A stretch of DNA of 64,000 nt from an uncultured Flavobacteriales bacterium. GTDB lineage: Bacteria > Bacteroidota > Bacteroidia > Flavobacteriales_D > Sanyastnellaceae. The position numbers and the translations under genes are program-made. The number at the start of each line of letters is the position of its first letter. Position 1 is the first letter of the stretch. Below the pieces are notes generated by a model. It made no database searches and was not told the origin of the DNA. It saw only the letters and a list, made by a program, of their open reading frames with translations. This document shows positions 8,506 to 17,257 of this stretch, piece after piece. The stretch spans positions 49,666 through 113,665 of the forward strand of contig CALJFZ010000009.1 of assembly GCA_938074325.1 (NCBI GenBank), in the 5' to 3' direction.

Positions 8506-9135
8506 TTAATCGCGCGACGGAAGCAAACGGCAGACGTAGCCCTCCTCCCGCAACCACTTCAGGTACGGTTCCAAAATCGGCAGCATCCGCGGAGCGGCCC
8601 GGTCGGAGTCGTGGAACACTACGATGGCCCCTGGTCGCGTATTGACGAGCAATTGCTCGAAGCAATCTTCGGGCGTTTTTTTCGTGTCAAAGTCAGCACT
8701 CAACACATCCCACATGACGATCTCAGTCCGCGAGGACAATGCGTCCGCCTGTGACTTGGTGATGCGGCCATACGGCGGTCGAAACCAGGCGGCATCTGTG
8801 AGGGCCTGGCACTTTAGGAAGCTTTTCAGGTACGCGTGGTTTGCCGTGCTCCAACCGGATTCGTGGGCAAAACTGTGGTTGCCAATTCGGTGGCCCGCAT
8901 CCACCAATTCCGCCACGACATCGGGGTGGCGTTCGATGTTTTCCCCAACGCAGAAAAACGTCGCCGGGGCGCCATAACGCCCAAGGATTTCAGTGGCCTG
9001 ACGGGTGATCACGGGGTGTGGCCCGTCGTCGAATGTGAGGTACACCGCAGGCTCGTCGTCCACGAATTCAGGACCGTGCCACGTCAATTGGGAAGCCATC
9101 GCTTTCACGATCGGGGGAGTCTGCCTCAGGTACAC
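8506..9135 (-). CDS. Polysaccharide deacetylase (NodB domain)
   Basis: 209 residues if started at GTG 9135. NodB-type carbohydrate esterase 4 domain removing N- or O-acetyl groups from peptidoglycan or another glycan. TFDDGPH gives the catalytic and metal Asp pair (D36, D37), GNHSFAH the metal His residues, RPPYGR motif 3, and VVFHDS the C-terminal catalytic His. No signal peptide is evident; the N-terminus before the domain is short, YLRQTPPIVKAM. GTG is chosen because TATCTTTG, a perfect -7 box, ends four bases before it, and longer frames would run through the leuS promoter. The alternative is ATG 9099. Confidence 0.87.
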   Translation of the reverse strand: MYLRQTPPIVKAMASQLTWHGPEFVDDEPAVYLTFDDGPHPVITRQATEILGRYGAPATFFCVGENIERHPDVVAELVDAGHRIGNHSFAHESGWSTANHAYLKSFLKCQALTDAAWFRPPYGRITKSQADALSSRTEIVMWDVLSADFDTKKTPEDCFEQLLVNTRPGAIVVFHDSDRAAPRMLPILEPYLKWLREEGYVCRLLPSRD

Positions 9136-9139
9136 GGTC

Positions 9140-9164
9140 CAAAGATACCGAGCAACTACCTTTG
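9140..9164. promoter_or_regulatory. Back-to-back -7 boxes of the deacetylase gene and leuS
   Basis: Minus strand TATCTTTG (9140-9147) serves the deacetylase, with GTG four bases on. Plus strand TACCTTTG (9157-9164) serves leuS, with ATG 19 bases on. Only nine bases separate the two boxes, so each polymerase footprint covers the other promoter and the two should compete. Confidence 0.65.
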
Positions 9165-9183
9165 CAGCGAATAGGGACGCCGC

Positions 9184-11994
9184 ATGGAATACGATTTTCG
9201 AGCAATTGAACAACGCTGGCAAACGCGTTGGAATGAAACCGAGGCCTACAAGGTCACAGAGGACCCGTCACGGGAGAAGTTTTATGTGCTGGACATGTTT
9301 CCCTATCCCTCCGGAGCAGGGCTGCACGTGGGGCATCCCCTCGGTTACATCGCCAGCGATGTATTCGCCCGGTACAAGCGTCACCAAGGGTACAATGTCC
9401 TTCATCCCATGGGCTACGACAGCTTCGGTCTGCCCGCCGAACAATATGCCATCCAGACAGGTCAACACCCGGCCATCACCACGGAAGCAAACGTCGCTCG
9501 GTACCGAGAACAGTTGGATCAATTGGGCTTCTGCTACGACTGGTCGCGCGAGGTGCGCACCAGCGATCCCAAGTACTACCGTTGGACCCAGTGGATTTTT
9601 GCGGAACTGTTTGAGTCCTGGTACGACGTGGACGCGGATCGAGCTCGCCCCATCAGTGAATTGACAGACGCATTGAATGCGAACGGATTGACCGGCGTTC
9701 ACGCCGCCAGCGATGGGCTTTGGTGGAAGGGACTACCAGATGGCGCATACCCTTGGGGGAGCGATTTTGACGGCCAATTGACTGCCGAGCAATGGATGCA
9801 ATGTGACGCCGCCGCACAGTCGCACATCCTCATGCAATTTCGCCTGGCCTATCTGGCCGACAGCGAAGTCAATTGGTGCCCAGCCCTCGGGACAGTTTTG
9901 GCCAATGATGAAGTCAAAGACGGACTGAGTGAACGCGGCGGGCACCCGGTCGTACGCAAGCGCATGCGTCAGTGGATCATGCGCATTTCTGCGTTTTCAC
10001 AGCGTCTGATTGACGACCTCGACGGGCTCGATTGGACGGACAGCATCAAGGAGGCACAGCGCAATTGGATCGGCCGCAGCGAAGGTGCATCGGTACATTT
10101 TGGCGTCGAAGGCCATTCCGACCACACCATTGAGGTCTTCACCACACGCCCCGACACCATCTACGGCGTGAGTTTCATGGTGCTCGCCCCCGAGCATGAG
10201 TTGGTTGAAGTCCTTACCAGTGCAGATCATCGTGAAGCCGTCACGGAATACCAACAGGCCGCAGCCATGAAATCGGAACGTGAACGCCAAGGCGCGGGAG
10301 ATCACGAAGTCAGTGGTTGCTTCACTGGCGGTTACGCCCTGCATCCATTGACGGGTGAGAAAATTCCTGTTTGGATCGCGGACTACGTCTTGGCCGGTTA
10401 CGGAACGGGCGCCATCATGGCCGTCCCCGCCGGCGATGAGCGGGACTGGAAATTCGCCAAGGCGTATGATTTGCCCATTCCCGGGATTTTCGACGGAATC
10501 GACACCGATCAGGCCGTCTACACCGAAAAAAATGCGGCCCTCCGCCATTCTTGTGAATTCGACGGATTGGACTCTCAAACCGCCATTCCCAAAGCCATCG
10601 CCTACCTTGAATCGAAAGGGGTGGGCCGAGGACAAATTAACTATCGGCTGCGGGACGCCGTTTTCAGCCGACAGCGTTACTGGGGGGAGCCGTTCCCAAT
10701 CTGCTACGTGGACGACTTGCCGCAGTTGATTCGAGATGAACAGGTCACGCTGCCGCCTGTCGACGCATACCTGCCCACAGAAGATGGCGACCCGCCACTC
10801 GCTCGGGCACAACAAGGCGATTGGAATGTCAACCGCGGGGATCGCATGGAATACAACACCATGCCGGGCTGGGCAGGATCCAGTTGGTACTTCTTGCGGT
10901 ACATGGACCCGCACAACGATCAAGCGTTCTGCGCCCGCGACAAGTCGGATTACTGGGGACAGGTGGACTTGTACGTAGGGGGTGCTGAACACACCACAGG
11001 TCACCTCTTGTACTCGCGCTTCTGGACGAAGTTCTTGCATGACCGCGGGTGGATTGGGTTCCATGAGCCCTTCAAACGCATGGTCAACCAGGGCATGATC
11101 TTGGGAAGATCCAATTTTGTGTACCGCGTTCAAGGCACCGACCAATTTGTCACCTTCGAAAAGCGAAAGGAGTACACGACGCAGCGCCTGCACGTCGATA
11201 TCAACTTGGTGCAGTCTGACAAACTGGATGTCGAGGCTTTCCGCGCATGGCGGCCGGAGTACGCCCATGCAGAATTCATCCTGAACGAGGACGGCGAATA
11301 CCTCTGCGGCCACGAAGTCGAGAAGATGTCGAAGTCCAAATTCAACGTCCAAACCCCGGATGATTTGGTGGAACATTACGGTGCCGACACCCTGCGTTGT
11401 TATGAAATGTTCCTCGGCCCCTTGACCCAACACAAACCATGGGATACCCAAGGAATCAGTGGCGTGCACAACTTCCTTCGCAAACTTCATCGCCTCTTTG
11501 CACAAGCCGGAGGCGACGCCCATGCAAAAGACGAACACCACCGCATTCTGCACAAGACCATCAAAAAAGTCAGCGATGACCTCGATCGCCATGCGTTCAA
11601 CACGGTCATCAGCGCGCTCATGATCGGCGTCAACGAATTGCTCGATGCCCAGGCCCAAAACGCTGCAGCGATTCGACCGCTCGCGGTTTTGGCAAGCCCT
11701 GTTGCGCCCCACCTGGCCGAAGAGCTTTGGTCGCTAAGTGGAGCGAATGGCAGTGTACTGGACCAACCGTGGCCTGCGCATGAAGAGAAGTGGCTCGTAT
11801 CCGACGAAATCACCTATCCGGTTTCGTTCAATGGCAAGGTTCGTTTCCAGCTGCCTGTTGCGGCCGATCTCGATGCCAAAGCCGTGGAATCATTGGCCCT
11901 GCAGCATGAAAAAGCGCAGCAGCATTTGGAAGGTAAGACCGTCCGGAAAGTCATTGTGGTTCCGGGCCGAATTGTGAACATTGTCGTAGGATAA
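9184..11994 (+). CDS. leuS: Leucyl-tRNA synthetase
   Basis: 936 residues, class I aminoacyl-tRNA synthetase charging tRNA-Leu. FPYPSGAGLHVGHPLGY contains the HIGH-type motif (HVGH, 48-51) and KMSKS is at 714-718, followed by NVQTPDDLVEHYGADTLR. The CP1 editing domain is present (VFTTRPDTIYGVSFMVLAPEH, and GTGAIMAVPAGDERD). Between about residues 150 and 210 there is the extra segment seen in Bacteroidota LeuRS before VNWCPALGTVLANDEV. The start follows a TACCTTTG -7 box by 19 bases. The reverse strand here is also open for over 500 codons, a composition effect. Confidence 0.98.
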   Translation: MEYDFRAIEQRWQTRWNETEAYKVTEDPSREKFYVLDMFPYPSGAGLHVGHPLGYIASDVFARYKRHQGYNVLHPMGYDSFGLPAEQYAIQTGQHPAITTEANVARYREQLDQLGFCYDWSREVRTSDPKYYRWTQWIFAELFESWYDVDADRARPISELTDALNANGLTGVHAASDGLWWKGLPDGAYPWGSDFDGQLTAEQWMQCDAAAQSHILMQFRLAYLADSEVNWCPALGTVLANDEVKDGLSERGGHPVVRKRMRQWIMRISAFSQRLIDDLDGLDWTDSIKEAQRNWIGRSEGASVHFGVEGHSDHTIEVFTTRPDTIYGVSFMVLAPEHELVEVLTSADHREAVTEYQQAAAMKSERERQGAGDHEVSGCFTGGYALHPLTGEKIPVWIADYVLAGYGTGAIMAVPAGDERDWKFAKAYDLPIPGIFDGIDTDQAVYTEKNAALRHSCEFDGLDSQTAIPKAIAYLESKGVGRGQINYRLRDAVFSRQRYWGEPFPICYVDDLPQLIRDEQVTLPPVDAYLPTEDGDPPLARAQQGDWNVNRGDRMEYNTMPGWAGSSWYFLRYMDPHNDQAFCARDKSDYWGQVDLYVGGAEHTTGHLLYSRFWTKFLHDRGWIGFHEPFKRMVNQGMILGRSNFVYRVQGTDQFVTFEKRKEYTTQRLHVDINLVQSDKLDVEAFRAWRPEYAHAEFILNEDGEYLCGHEVEKMSKSKFNVQTPDDLVEHYGADTLRCYEMFLGPLTQHKPWDTQGISGVHNFLRKLHRLFAQAGGDAHAKDEHHRILHKTIKKVSDDLDRHAFNTVISALMIGVNELLDAQAQNAAAIRPLAVLASPVAPHLAEELWSLSGANGSVLDQPWPAHEEKWLVSDEITYPVSFNGKVRFQLPVAADLDAKAVESLALQHEKAQQHLEGKTVRKVIVVPGRIVNIVVG

Positions 11995-12117
11995 GGTCGT
12001 TCGTTACACAAAACCCACCATTAGTCCGCAGATTTAACGCTTTTGTCTTGATTATTCACTAAAAAAGCAGGACATTGTTAGCTCAAACCGTTGTGTTTGA
12101 ATTAACCACGTCACTGC

Positions 12118-14034
12118 ATGCCTGAAAATCGACTGTTAACCGCCGTATGGCTTGTGCTCCTTGCAGCACTGGGATGGACAACTCCTGCCCAAGCCCAAGC
12201 AGACGGAATCGGTTGCACCGATGTCTGGGCGTGCAACTTCGATCCACTCGCCACGGAAGACGACGGAAGTTGCGACTACCAAAGCTGCATTGGCTGCACA
12301 AACCAATACGCTTGCAACTACGATACCGGTGCCATCTACAACGACGGCTCGTGTGAATACCTCAGTTGCGTGGGCTGCATGGTTGCAGCAGCGTGCAACT
12401 TCGATCCTGAAGCCTTGATCCCCAACCAAGCCGCATGCGATTTTGAATCGTGTGTAGGCTGCACCGACTTCACGGCTTGCTCTTACGATCCGGAAGCCAC
12501 CCTCAGCGATCCAAGTCAATGCACCTATCCCCTGCCCAACCTCGACTGTGCCGGGAATCCCACAGGCTGCGGGGGCTGTGAGCCGATTTTCGTGACCGAC
12601 TACAGCGCGGTCAGTGTCGAATGCGCCGACGCACTTCCACTGGAGCCCATTGGAGACATGCTTGCCGTTTCCGGTTGCAGCGACGACACCTTGGACGTCA
12701 GCACCTTTGTTATCGACGCCTCAGCGGACTACACCTTGAATGTGGGTACGACAGCCGATGGGATTGGTCCCGACGGTGCGATTCGTGTCTTCGGATTGAC
12801 AGCGCTTGGATTGGCCAATTCCGATTACTTCGTGGAGACCTATCCCTTGCTTGTTTCCCGTTATGCCAATGGAGTCGCCGTTGTGAACGGCCAAGTGCAA
12901 AACACCCTGAACCCCAACCTTGTATGGAACGTCCACTTGGTACTGGAAGACCCCCGTTCAGGCGAAGAGTGGTTGTCAGAAAGCCCAAGCCACGGCTTTG
13001 TCACTGCATTCGGTTGCAGCATGGATACAGCCAATACCACGACCTACCGTTTGAACAGCGAGCATTCCTTCCTCATCGGTGCCGGCGGATATGAGGGCTC
13101 CTACCTCCAACTTTCGCACATGCCATTCAACGAAAGCAAGCGCTTCCAACTCGGAGAAGGAGGAAACAGCGTGAACTGCAATTATGGCTTCGGAGGCTGG
13201 TTTGCCTGGAGCGGTCGCGTTTTGGGAGAATCGGTCAGTGGTATGACCGGTGATTTGGTCATAGACCTCGGGGAAGACATTCATACGGAAGTGAGCTGCG
13301 GTGAAGAAATGACCATCCACTTCCACCACGCCTTGAATGAACCCTGTGGAAAGTTCACGGAAGTGGCACAAGTTTTCCAGCGCGTCGATACGGAATCTCC
13401 GGAATGGATCGACACCGAAGGTGTGTGCGCCCAGGAGGCGGCGCTGTGTTTTGATGAAATCACCGGCGAGACGACATTGCCGGCCCCGTGTGCGTTCCTG
13501 TTCGAAGACGGCTGCGGAGAAGCCGTTGATGCAACATGGTCGGATGCCATCGTCTTTGGCGACCCGGTCACAGCACCCGGAGAGCCCTTTGCCATTGAGC
13601 GAACGTACTCTGGAACGGATTGCACTGGAAACGTGGGTTCTTTCGTTCAGACCTTGACATTCGATGGTGAGTCCTGCCCCGAAGCGCCTTTGTCTCCTAT
13701 GAAGAAACCACGCGCCGACAAAGCGCCAGCAAGCCGCCAAGCCACTGCAGAGGCCATCAACATTGAACACCCTTCCTTGCTCGGGAATTTGGCTCCGAAT
13801 CCTACTTCCTCTTCATCTGTCTTGACGGTCCATGTGCCCCATGATGAACAGCTCACATTGGAAGTTTTTGATTTGACAGGCAAACGGGTACGACCGCTGC
13901 ATTCCATGTTTGGAAACGACGGAACGGAACAACGTGTGCTGCTGTCAGCCGAGGGATTGGCTTCCGGGTATTACCTCGTTCGAGCAGAGTGCCAAGGTAT
14001 CCGTGAGACCCTGCGTTGGGCGGTTCAGCACTGA
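12118..14034 (+). CDS. Secreted GCTD-repeat protein with T9SS sorting domain
   Basis: 638 residues. A signal peptide (LLTAVWLVLLAALG, cleavage after AQA near 27) is followed by four Cys-rich repeats at about 32-58, 59-85, 86-113 and 114-136, each built on GCxx..ACN(Y/F)D..A...(D/N)GSC or a decayed form. The middle (160-530) is a beta-rich region of unknown family with paired Cys. From 560 there is the T9SS type A pattern: NLAPNPTSSSSVLTV, LEVFDLTGKRV and a last strand ending LRWAVQH. It is therefore expected on the cell surface or outside. The repeat family also appears in the M43 protease at 51357. Function unknown. Confidence 0.85.
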   Translation: MPENRLLTAVWLVLLAALGWTTPAQAQADGIGCTDVWACNFDPLATEDDGSCDYQSCIGCTNQYACNYDTGAIYNDGSCEYLSCVGCMVAAACNFDPEALIPNQAACDFESCVGCTDFTACSYDPEATLSDPSQCTYPLPNLDCAGNPTGCGGCEPIFVTDYSAVSVECADALPLEPIGDMLAVSGCSDDTLDVSTFVIDASADYTLNVGTTADGIGPDGAIRVFGLTALGLANSDYFVETYPLLVSRYANGVAVVNGQVQNTLNPNLVWNVHLVLEDPRSGEEWLSESPSHGFVTAFGCSMDTANTTTYRLNSEHSFLIGAGGYEGSYLQLSHMPFNESKRFQLGEGGNSVNCNYGFGGWFAWSGRVLGESVSGMTGDLVIDLGEDIHTEVSCGEEMTIHFHHALNEPCGKFTEVAQVFQRVDTESPEWIDTEGVCAQEAALCFDEITGETTLPAPCAFLFEDGCGEAVDATWSDAIVFGDPVTAPGEPFAIERTYSGTDCTGNVGSFVQTLTFDGESCPEAPLSPMKKPRADKAPASRQATAEAINIEHPSLLGNLAPNPTSSSSVLTVHVPHDEQLTLEVFDLTGKRVRPLHSMFGNDGTEQRVLLSAEGLASGYYLVRAECQGIRETLRWAVQH

Positions 14035-14099
14035 TTCCATACTTCCCAAGTGCAGCGTGGAAACGAATTGGCTTCCTCGGCTGTTGCTTCGTAAATTGA

Positions 14100-15308
14100 A
14101 TGAAAATTCGCGCCATGCGTTCAACCCTGCAATTCTTCACCCTTGCCTTTGTCCTTGTGTTCGTCCAATCCGTTGCCTTTGGACAAGAAACACTGGGAAG
14201 TGGACTTCCTTACAACCCGGACAGCGACAACAGCGGCTCCATCGACGTCAATGATCTCCTGACATTTTTGCCCTACTACGGTGAGGATTTCATCCCGACC
14301 GGTGTCATCCCCATTGCCTTCGGAGGCACCGGGGCAAGTTCGGCCGCAGCAGCCCGGGATTCATTGGGCCTTTCAGCCATCCAGGACTCGACCATCGGCA
14401 ATGAAAATTTCGCTTGGGTGCAGACATCCATTCGAATCCAGCAAGAATTTGCCCAAGGGTTTGGTGTAGCAGCAAATGGCACATACGCCCATGCTTCCGG
14501 CACCAACACCACCGCGAGTGGCGCATTCAGCAACGCCCAAAACCGATTGACCACGGCCAGCGCCACCTGCTCAAGCGCTCAAGGCGAAGGAACTACAGCA
14601 AGTGGAACAGCGAGTCATGCAGAAGGCATGCTCAGTTCGGCCACGGCGTTGACCGCCCATGCAGAAGGCTACTCCTCCCAGGCTACCGCCAATTACACCC
14701 ACGCGGAAGGCTATGGAACGGAGGCCAGCAGCACTTCAGCACACGCAGAGGGGTACCTCACCGATGCGACGGGTTTGTATTCTCACGCGGAAGGGCGCCA
14801 AACGGAGGCCAGCGGCTCTGCATCCCACAGCGAAGGACAGAATGGACAAGCCACCGGCGATTTATCCCATGCGGAAGGATTCCAAACCTTGGCCGAAGGA
14901 TATGCGAGCCATGCAGGCGGATTTGCCACTTCAGCCACAGGCCTTTACAGCCGCTCCATCGGACGCAACAGCGCCGCTGCGGCCACCGCCTCATTCGCGG
15001 CTGGCTTCGAGGTGGTTGCCGATCAAGAAAACGGGACCGCAATCGGACAATACAACGCCCTCGAAACAACTGGGGCACTGCTCGTTGTAGGAAACGGGAC
15101 CGGCACAAACATGCGCTCCAACGCATTCGAGGTACATGCATCTGGTGACGCTGTCATCCACGGTAACGCCATTGTGGAAGGAAGTGTCCAAACAGGGGGC
15201 TACGATGTCGCCGAGACGCTGGGGTCGCTTGTCGCAACCATCGACTCCCTCCAAAGCGTAATTGAAGGAATGCAGGCCCAATTGGATGCCCTCACTGGAG
15301 GCGAATAA
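14100..15308 (+). CDS. Secreted SHAEG-repeat (YadA-head-like / tail-fibre-like) protein
   Basis: 402 residues. Signal peptide to about 29, then one dockerin-like calcium loop (NPDSDNSGSIDVNDLLTFLP, 39-58), then IPIAFGGTGASSAAAARDSL (70-89), a motif common in phage tail fibres. Residues 117-316 are fifteen 14-residue repeats with the core (S/T)HAEG at exact spacing, the pattern of left-handed beta-roll heads in trimeric autotransporters and tail fibres. The end (about 342-400) has short beta segments, then a leucine-heptad stretch LGSLVATIDSLQSVIEGMQ, probably a trimeric coiled coil. There is no YadA membrane anchor, no T9SS domain and no endosialidase chaperone. Function is inferred only: a trimeric surface or appendage protein. 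Confidence 0.8.
   Translation: MKIRAMRSTLQFFTLAFVLVFVQSVAFGQETLGSGLPYNPDSDNSGSIDVNDLLTFLPYYGEDFIPTGVIPIAFGGTGASSAAAARDSLGLSAIQDSTIGNENFAWVQTSIRIQQEFAQGFGVAANGTYAHASGTNTTASGAFSNAQNRLTTASATCSSAQGEGTTASGTASHAEGMLSSATALTAHAEGYSSQATANYTHAEGYGTEASSTSAHAEGYLTDATGLYSHAEGRQTEASGSASHSEGQNGQATGDLSHAEGFQTLAEGYASHAGGFATSATGLYSRSIGRNSAAAATASFAAGFEVVADQENGTAIGQYNALETTGALLVVGNGTGTNMRSNAFEVHASGDAVIHGNAIVEGSVQTGGYDVAETLGSLVATIDSLQSVIEGMQAQLDALTGGE
14448..15047 (+). repeat. Fifteen in-frame 42-bp repeats coding the SHAEG beta-roll
   Basis: The four-residue core recurs at residues 117, 131, 145, 159, 173, 187, 201, 215, 229, 243, 257, 271, 285, 299 and 313: FAQG, HASG, NAQN, SAQG, then mostly HAEG, then HAGG, RSIG, FAAG, TAIG. 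The phase is never broken. DNA copies are diverged, so this is an old, selected protein repeat and not a recent tandem expansion. Confidence 0.85.
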
Positions 15309-15337
15309 CGGCCATCCGTTTCTCGACGTTTAGGCAC

Positions 15338-15366
15338 AAAAAAAGTCCCCAGCTGAGCTGAGGACT
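15338..15366 (-). terminator. Intrinsic terminator after tRNA-Gln
   Basis: On the minus strand the hairpin AGTCC.CAGCT/AGCTG.GGACT (15344-15366, one mismatch) is followed by seven T. It lies two bases beyond the tRNA CCA end. Confidence 0.8.
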
Positions 15367-15367
15367 A

Positions 15368-15441
15368 TGGTTCCCCGACCAGGACTCGAACCTGGAAAAA
15401 CGGCACCAAAAACCGGTGTGTTACCATTACACCATCGGGGA
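15368..15441 (-). tRNA. tRNA-Gln (anticodon TTG)
   Basis: Minus strand cloverleaf: acceptor TCCCCGA/TCGGGGA, D arm GTGT...ACAC with GG in the loop, anticodon loop TTTTGGT giving UUG, T arm CCAGG TTCGAGT CCTGG. The discriminator is A, and CCA follows in the DNA. The first pair of the anticodon stem is a C-U mismatch. Family wording fits Bacteroidota tRNA-Gln. Confidence 0.93.
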
Positions 15442-15522
15442 GTACCAGCGACCCGAAGGTCACAAAGCGAGCGCAAAGATAAAAAGGATTTCTCGAAAAT
15501 TCCGCAACCGTAACGCATCATT

Positions 15523-15530
15523 TATCTTCG
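15523..15530 (+). promoter_or_regulatory. -7-like box of the aldehyde dehydrogenase gene
   Basis: TATCTTCG, four bases (GACC) before the ATG. It is the same layout as TACCTTTG-CACC-ATG of the prenyl synthase gene but with TTCG for TTTG. The same TTCG variant precedes the desaturase, histidine kinase and small lipoprotein genes. Confidence 0.45.
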
Positions 15531-15534
15531 GACC

Positions 15535-16986
15535 ATGTTGGAACTGGAGAATCTCATCGGCGGAGAATTACGCGCGTCCGAAAGCAAGGCATGGTTGGAT
15601 AATGTCGAACCCGCCACCGGCAAACCATTCGCCCGCATTCCCCGTTCGAACGCAGCCGACGTTGCCGCTGCTGTAGCAGCCGCTCGGTCCGCATTTCCCG
15701 GTTGGTCCGTCACGCCTTTTGAACAGCGCGCAGAATGCCTCCGCAAGTGGGGAGCGCTGATTGCACAACACAGCGAAGCGTTGATTTTAGCTGAGTCGCA
15801 GGACAATGGGAAGCCCGTTTCACTGGCGCGGGCCGTGGACATTCCCCGCGCTCAAAAAAACTTGGAATTCTTTGCCGGGGCGATTGAGCATTTTGCCTCC
15901 GACGCGCACATCCCGGCAGGCGCCACGCACATTCACTACACACACCGCAAACCCATTGGCATTGTCGGTTGCATTTCGCCGTGGAACTTGCCTCTGTATC
16001 TGTTCACGTGGAAAATCGCTCCCGCCCTGGCGGCAGGTAATTGTGTCATTGCAAAGCCGTCCGAAGTAACTCCGGTGACCGCTTGGATGCTGTCCAAATG
16101 GGCCGAAGAAGCGGGGTTCCCACCGGGCGTATTCAATGTGCTTCACGGGTTGGGCCATGAAGCGGGCCAAGCATTGGTTGAACACCCTGAAGTCAAAGCC
16201 ATTTCCTTCACCGGCGGTACGCAGACCGGCGCCCACATTGCCCGTACAACCGCGGGCATGTTCAAAAAACTCAGCCTCGAGTTGGGCGGCAAGAATCCCG
16301 CGGTGATTTTTGCTGACTGCGACTTCGAAAAGGCTGTGGCAACCACCATTCGTTCCTCTTTCGCGAACCAAGGCCAAATCTGTTTGTGCTCTTCTCGCAT
16401 CCTCATTGAAGACTCGATCTACGATGATTTCCGCGATGCCTTGGTGGCGAAGGCACGTCGCATTGTTCCCGGTGATCCTGCCGATCAAGCAACCAAAATG
16501 GGAGCACTTGTTTCAGCTCCCCATCGCGATAAAGTTCTTGGCTTCATCCGGGAGGCTCAAGAGCTCGGTGCGACTGTTTTGTGCGGCGGCGAGGCAGCTC
16601 TGGCTCCCAACGAACGATGCGAAACCGGATACTTTGTCCAGCCCACCGTGCTGGAGGGATTGGGACCAAAATGCAGCATCAATCAGCAAGAAATCTTCGG
16701 CCCCGTCATTACCCTTCAGCGCTTCCATTCCGAGGCGGAAGCAGTCGAACTCGCCAATGACAGCACCTACGGATTGGCGGCCACCATTTGGACCCAGGAT
16801 GCGCAAAAGGCTCACCGTGTGGCCAGCAACATCGAAAGCGGCATTGCGTGGATCAATTGCTGGTTGGTGCGGGACCTGCGAACCCCATTCGGTGGAGTCA
16901 AATCCAGCGGTGTAGGAAGAGAAGGTGGGTTTGAAGCGTTGCGGTTCTTTACTGAACCCCAAAGTGTTTGCATCCCAACGGCTTAA
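15535..16986 (+). CDS. NAD-dependent aldehyde dehydrogenase (muconic semialdehyde type)
   Basis: 483 residues. Oxidises an aldehyde to the acid with NAD(P)+. The catalytic Cys283 is in NQGQICLCSSR and the general base Glu249 in LELGGKNP; PWNLPLYLFTWKIAPALAAG and FTGGTQTGAHIA form the Rossmann and cofactor regions. The C-terminal NCWLVRDLRTPFGGVKSSGV resembles the 2-hydroxymuconate / 2-aminomuconate semialdehyde dehydrogenase branch (ALDH8-like), which acts in aromatic or tryptophan catabolism, but no other gene of that pathway is adjacent, so the substrate is uncertain. Monocistronic, with its own -7 box. Confidence 0.9.
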   Translation: MLELENLIGGELRASESKAWLDNVEPATGKPFARIPRSNAADVAAAVAAARSAFPGWSVTPFEQRAECLRKWGALIAQHSEALILAESQDNGKPVSLARAVDIPRAQKNLEFFAGAIEHFASDAHIPAGATHIHYTHRKPIGIVGCISPWNLPLYLFTWKIAPALAAGNCVIAKPSEVTPVTAWMLSKWAEEAGFPPGVFNVLHGLGHEAGQALVEHPEVKAISFTGGTQTGAHIARTTAGMFKKLSLELGGKNPAVIFADCDFEKAVATTIRSSFANQGQICLCSSRILIEDSIYDDFRDALVAKARRIVPGDPADQATKMGALVSAPHRDKVLGFIREAQELGATVLCGGEAALAPNERCETGYFVQPTVLEGLGPKCSINQQEIFGPVITLQRFHSEAEAVELANDSTYGLAATIWTQDAQKAHRVASNIESGIAWINCWLVRDLRTPFGGVKSSGVGREGGFEALRFFTEPQSVCIPTA

Positions 16987-17001
16987 TCGCCTCGAAACTC
17001 A

Positions 17002-17133
17002 TCAGTCCCAATACCAGTCGTCCACCATCACACGGGATTTGTTCCCGTTGGTGAAGAACCACCCCAAATAGTGGTCGATCAAGTGGCAGAAATATTGACA
17101 GGCGTTTCTCAAAGCAGTCGGTTTGGATGGCAA
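17002..17133 (-). CDS. Candidate small protein (43 residues) or 3' gene remnant
   Basis: The gap between the aldehyde dehydrogenase and OmpA genes has a minus-strand reading frame that looks protein-like at its C-terminus: CHLIDHYLGWFFTNGNKSRV followed by MVDDWYWD and a stop. The aromatic-rich, non-repetitive wording is unlike the shadow frames elsewhere in the window. The frame is closed upstream by a stop after about ten more codons, and the only plausible starts are TTG (17133, MPSKPTALRNA, or ten codons earlier). No promoter or ribosome binding site is obvious. It could be a genuine small gene, or the tail of a gene whose front was deleted. No family recognised. Confidence 0.35.
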   Translation of the reverse strand: MPSKPTALRNACQYFCHLIDHYLGWFFTNGNKSRVMVDDWYWD

Positions 17134-17257
17134 TCTAGTGTAGAGAAGACACTTTATCAACGTTCAGTTTTTGAAAAATGTTTTGATGTGAAGGGGAGAT
17201 TTTCCCGAAAACCTTCACCTTCGGAGGCTACAGCGATTCTTCCATTCCCAACCTGCC

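Noticed and set aside
9997..11712. 571-codon open frame on the minus strand inside leuS
   Set aside because: It is antisense to a complete, motif-rich leucyl-tRNA synthetase, starts and ends without signals, and its translation has no recognisable domain. Long antisense frames are expected in GC-rich codons of this bias.
14448..15047. 42-bp periodic repeats considered as a CRISPR array or satellite
   Set aside because: The period is exactly 14 codons in one open frame, copies are diverged in DNA but conserved in protein, and there are no identical repeats with unique spacers.
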